From: Agriotes lineatus
Lineage: Eukaryota > Arthropoda > Insecta > Coleoptera > Elateridae
Assembly (NCBI GenBank): GCA_940337035.1
Contig: OW679195.1
Location: 177,168,015 to 177,232,014, forward strand
Direction of reading: 5' to 3'
DNA length: 64,000 nt
This document shows positions 61,189-64,000 of the stretch, one piece after another. A program made the translations under genes and the position numbers. Position 1 is the first letter of the stretch. Each line of letters starts with the position of its first letter. The notes under the pieces were generated by a model, which saw only the letters and a list, made by a program, of their open reading frames with translations, was not told where the DNA came from and made no database searches.

Positions 61189-62479
61189 TGTTATGATACG
61201 ACCTTAATGTAGTTAGAATCAAATGCATTAAAATTAAAGGGATTACAATTGGTTAATAAAATAATTTGGATTTATTCAGAGATAAGGTGAAAATGTTAAT
61301 GAAAAATAGCTATTGAAAAACAGGTGGATTTAAAAACAAGATAATATTGCATAAATTACAGTTTGAAAACGAATGACAAATGCTTAATTTGAAATAAAAT
61401 AAAATTTTAGTAGGTTTAACTCAAATAGATAAGACTAGAGTGTATAAAAAGGAAAATGAGGTAGTTAAGAAATTTTCTTCAAATTATTGATAACAACTTG
61501 TAAAAAATATAACGAAAATGATTTGGAGTAATTAAAAGTATTGAAAATTAACCCTATTTTATTATAAATCTGTTTGGAAAATAAAAGGGTAATTATAAAA
61601 TTTGCGTGGTTAAAGATATAAGAAGATTTAAACATATAAGAAGAATAACAGATATAAAACTAAGGATGGTTACAAGTATGTGGTTAAAAATAATAAGCAA
61701 GCAGAATTAATCTATAAAAGTGAATAACTGGAGAAGAATATGAAGTCAAGTTTATTGGAAAAATACATTTAACGTCAGACATTAATTGAATTGGATTACA
61801 TCTAGCTGTTGAGTGATAAGGGAGAGTCCCAGAGGAGCACCATCAGTTAAGAGGACACGTTCCAGGAAGTTTGGCAGCGGCAGTAAAAGAAGTTGCGGCA
61901 GTAAAGGAAGTCAGTATCTGCAGATTTAGACGGTTAGCTACATTCTGTGGGAAGGTTAGAGTTACTGATTTGGGACAGTTGGCGACGTCTTGTTTATAGG
62001 AGGAACCTTTCATTGCGGGAAGGTGCGTCAGAGATTGTATCAGTAGGCACAGAAAAGCAGGTTGGTTTACATCCTAAACGTTGTGGAGATCAATTGAAAG
62101 GAAATTACTAGAAAAAAGCAAATAAAAGACTATATAAGTGAATTAGTTTTCAACGAATTACTTACTGTGTTTTTAATGTTGTTGTGTAATAGGGAAACAA
62201 TCTGTATTTGTTATATGAATTTCAAATCTGTTTATGACGTTTGGTTGACATAAGTATTGTGACTTATGATGCAAATGAGATTTAAAATATTAGAAAATCA
62301 ATCAACAGAAAACAAGTAACTAGATAAAAGAATCCACCCCTGTTGAGTTTTCAGGAACTATCTATAATAGCAATTATTGACATTATAATACAAAATAGGG
62401 CAATTTGTAATTTAAAAAACTGAACCAATACTTGAAGGTTCAGTACAAATTTAAGGCACAGCAACGTGTATCCAGTGCA
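61189..62479 (+). mobile_element. Solo LTR (copy 2), inside the hAT element
   Basis: Starts TGTTATGATACGACC and ends ATCCAGTGCA, with blocks shared in order with 46232-47332: GTAGTTAAG, CGTTCCAGGAAG, ACTAGATAAAAGA(A)TCCCACCCCTGT-like, GGGCAATTTGT, AAGGCACA. TATA-like TGTATAAAAAGG near 61440. The flanking duplication is not clear in this copy. Confidence 0.65.
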
Positions 62480-62682
62480 TATTAATGTGGCAAACTAATA
62501 ATTAAAAGTAAAGAAAGACACCATGCTCTTAGCCAACACAATATATTTAACCATGTTATATTTTTTTTAAAACATTTTTTAAATTTAGCCATTTTTTTTA
62601 ATACATACCTACAAACATAAGGGCAACGAATTAAAAACCTGCACCGGGCGGCCAAAACTCTAGCGACGGCCCTGGAGATGAG

Positions 62683-62726
62683 TACACTGAGAACGATAGC
62701 GGGAAAAAAAAGAATGGATAGGGTAC
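62683..62726 (+). pseudogene. RTE-type C-terminal fragment, right of the hAT insertion
   Basis: Reads STLRTIAGKKRMDRV, continuing AEM at 60363; cut by the assembly gap. Confidence 0.6.
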
Positions 62727-62826
62727 NNNNNNNNNNNNNNNNNNNNNNNNNNNNNNNNNNNNNNNNNNNNNNNNNNNNNNNNNNNNNNNNNNNNNNNNNN
62801 NNNNNNNNNNNNNNNNNNNNNNNNNN
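62727..62826. other. Assembly gap (100 N)
   Basis: Exactly 100 N, a usual placeholder length. ORFs drawn through it are not valid. Confidence 0.99.
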
Positions 62827-64000
62827 CTTATTCTTTGCGTTACGTCCGCCTCTGTCCCTCCGTCTGTTGTTACCATGCTGCCTAGGTAGCAAAATTCCTC
62901 AACCTCCTGTATATTTTCTGCATTTAGTGTAAATGGTTGCATATTATTTGTGTTGATGCGCATTGATGTTGTTTTCTTTGTATTTATCTCGAGTCCCACT
63001 TGACTACACCATTCCGTTATTTTGTTTAATTTTGTCTGCATATCCGCATACGTATGTGATAGAAGACAAATGTCGTCTGCGTACGCCAAATCATTTAATT
63101 TGTTTAGGAAGTCCCATCTTATGCCATTTTCCGTAAAATCCGCATTTTTCATTGCCCAGTCTAATATTATATTGAATAGTAGGGGTGATAGCGGGCAGCC
63201 TTGTTTCACCCCTGCTTTGACTGTTAGTTGGTGACTGTATTTACCCCTGTGCAGTACCTTACTTTTTGCGTCGTGGTACAATGCTTTTATAATGTTGATG
63301 ATCTTTGGCGGGATTCCTGTTTTTTCCAAAATTTTCCACACTGAGGCATGATTCAGTGAATCAAAGGCACTTTTAAAGTCGATAAATACGAGGTATAGCG
63401 ACGATCTCCATTCCTGTGATTGTTCAATAATGATTCGGAGTGTATTTATGTGGTCAACACAGGATTTGTTAGGACGGAAACCTGCTTGTTCTCTCCGTAA
63501 TTTTGGTTCCATGACATCTTCTAACCTACTTCTCACGACCTGGGCCAATATTTTATTGATCGTATTTAAAAGTGTAATTCCGCGCCAGTTGCAGCATTTA
63601 GTTGGGTCTCCTTTTTTGGGAAGTTTAATGATCGTTCCTTCTTTCCAACTCTCCGGAATAGTTTCATCATTCCATGCTTTCTCGAGTATGGGTTGTAATT
63701 GTGCAGTTATTGCAGGTGTGTCTGCTTGTAGTAGCTCCGAACTGATATTGTCAGGCCCTGCGGACTTTCCTGCCCTAAGTTGTAGAATTGCTGTCTTTAT
63801 TTCTCTACTGGATGGGGCATTGGTGTTCATTTGTATTGTTCTGGCGGTTTCTCCTCTTACTGGAGTTGTTTCCGTTGTATTACTTATTAGCTCGCTGAAA
63901 TACTGTTCCCATCTTTCTATTTGTTTTTCTTCCGATGTTATAATGTTTCCCTCGTTATCTCTTATTGGTTTGTTGTTCGCGTGGGCTTTATTTGCTAACC
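62827..64000 (-). CDS. Non-LTR retrotransposon reverse transcriptase, partial (RTE-like)
   Basis: Open to both limits: the window end upstream and the gap downstream. Minus-strand text includes ERWEQYFSELI before the Met at 63830, then GKSAGPDNISSELLQAD, WKEGTIIKLPKKGD, NWRGITLLNTINKILAQVV, REQAGFRPNKSCVDHI, VFIDFKSAFDSLNHAS, AGVKQGCPLSPLLFNIILDW and the catalytic LAYADDICLL. The next block, EEFCYLGSMVTTDGGTEADV, reaches the gap. No stop in about 390 codons, so it is younger than the other RTE copies. The clade could be RTE or a close relative. It faces the plus-strand fragment on the other side of the gap, so the two are different elements. Confidence 0.85.

Larger units (their letters stand above)
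60364..62674 (+). mobile_element. hAT-type DNA transposon remnant
   Basis: Ends TAGGGCCGTGG and the reverse complement of CAGGGCCGTCGCTAGAG, flanked by the 8-bp duplication GAGATGAC/GAGATGAG (60356-60363, 62675-62682). Subterminal GCACCGGGCGGCC occurs at both ends. A transposase end lies at about 60880-61090 and an LTR is inserted at 61189-62479. Confidence 0.85.

Noticed and set aside
62482..63830. ORFs running through the N gap (62482-62892, 62631-63830, 62678-62932)
   Set aside because: The N run has no sequence; translations across it join unrelated elements.

Overview
The window looks like repeat-rich, AT-rich nuclear DNA of an arthropod, most likely an insect. The evidence is the mix of mobile elements: RTE, Jockey and CR1-like non-LTR retrotransposons, Penelope-like elements with a GIY-YIG domain, a BEL/Pao gag, tRNA- and 5S-derived SINEs, hAT and other inverted-repeat DNA transposons. 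Genome-type spacing, one 100-N scaffold gap and broken reading frames fit this. I found no host protein gene that I can defend. Species is not determined.

Layout. 1-2040: an RTE-type reverse transcriptase (5' part broken, 3' 495 codons open) followed by a Penelope terminal fragment. 2041-7244: little recognisable. 7245-12310: an almost complete 4.45-kb Jockey element (ORF1, ORF2, poly(A), 10-bp target duplication) inserted into a repeat with a unit of about 200 bp. 12356-21812: a giant palindrome, arms of about 4.65 kb around a 36-bp spacer. Each arm holds one intact 255-codon ORF, one tRNA-Leu(UAA), one tRNA-Thr-like sequence lacking its 3' acceptor strand, and AT-rich hierarchical tandem repeats. 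This is the most striking object in the window.

21813-24850: other repeats, including a 665-bp tandem pair. 25680-34560: one old CR1-like retrotransposon cut into pieces by later insertions (an inverted-repeat MITE, a tRNA SINE, a Penelope element that itself holds a 5S SINE and a second Penelope fragment, and an unidentified 2.1-kb insert). 34561-41289: mostly unrecognised, with several notable hairpins and palindromes. 41290-43817: a 2.5-kb terminal-inverted-repeat transposon with broken coding sequence of a family that has a GCDT motif and a Cys-rich tail.

45591-47680: a roughly 290-bp satellite split by a solo LTR; a second LTR copy lies at 61189-62479. 48208-50699: a Penelope fragment, a SINE, and a BEL/Pao gag with its PBS and LTR on the minus strand. 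56040-62726: RTE pieces in both orientations, a SINE, and a hAT transposon that carries the second LTR. 62727-62826: assembly gap. 62827-64000: a further non-LTR reverse transcriptase on the minus strand.

The genes do not form a pathway. The common theme is successive transposon insertion, whose order can often be read from target duplications that restore the older reading frame. The palindrome is different: its two ORFs and tRNA genes are intact or nearly so, and its arms are almost identical except close to the centre.
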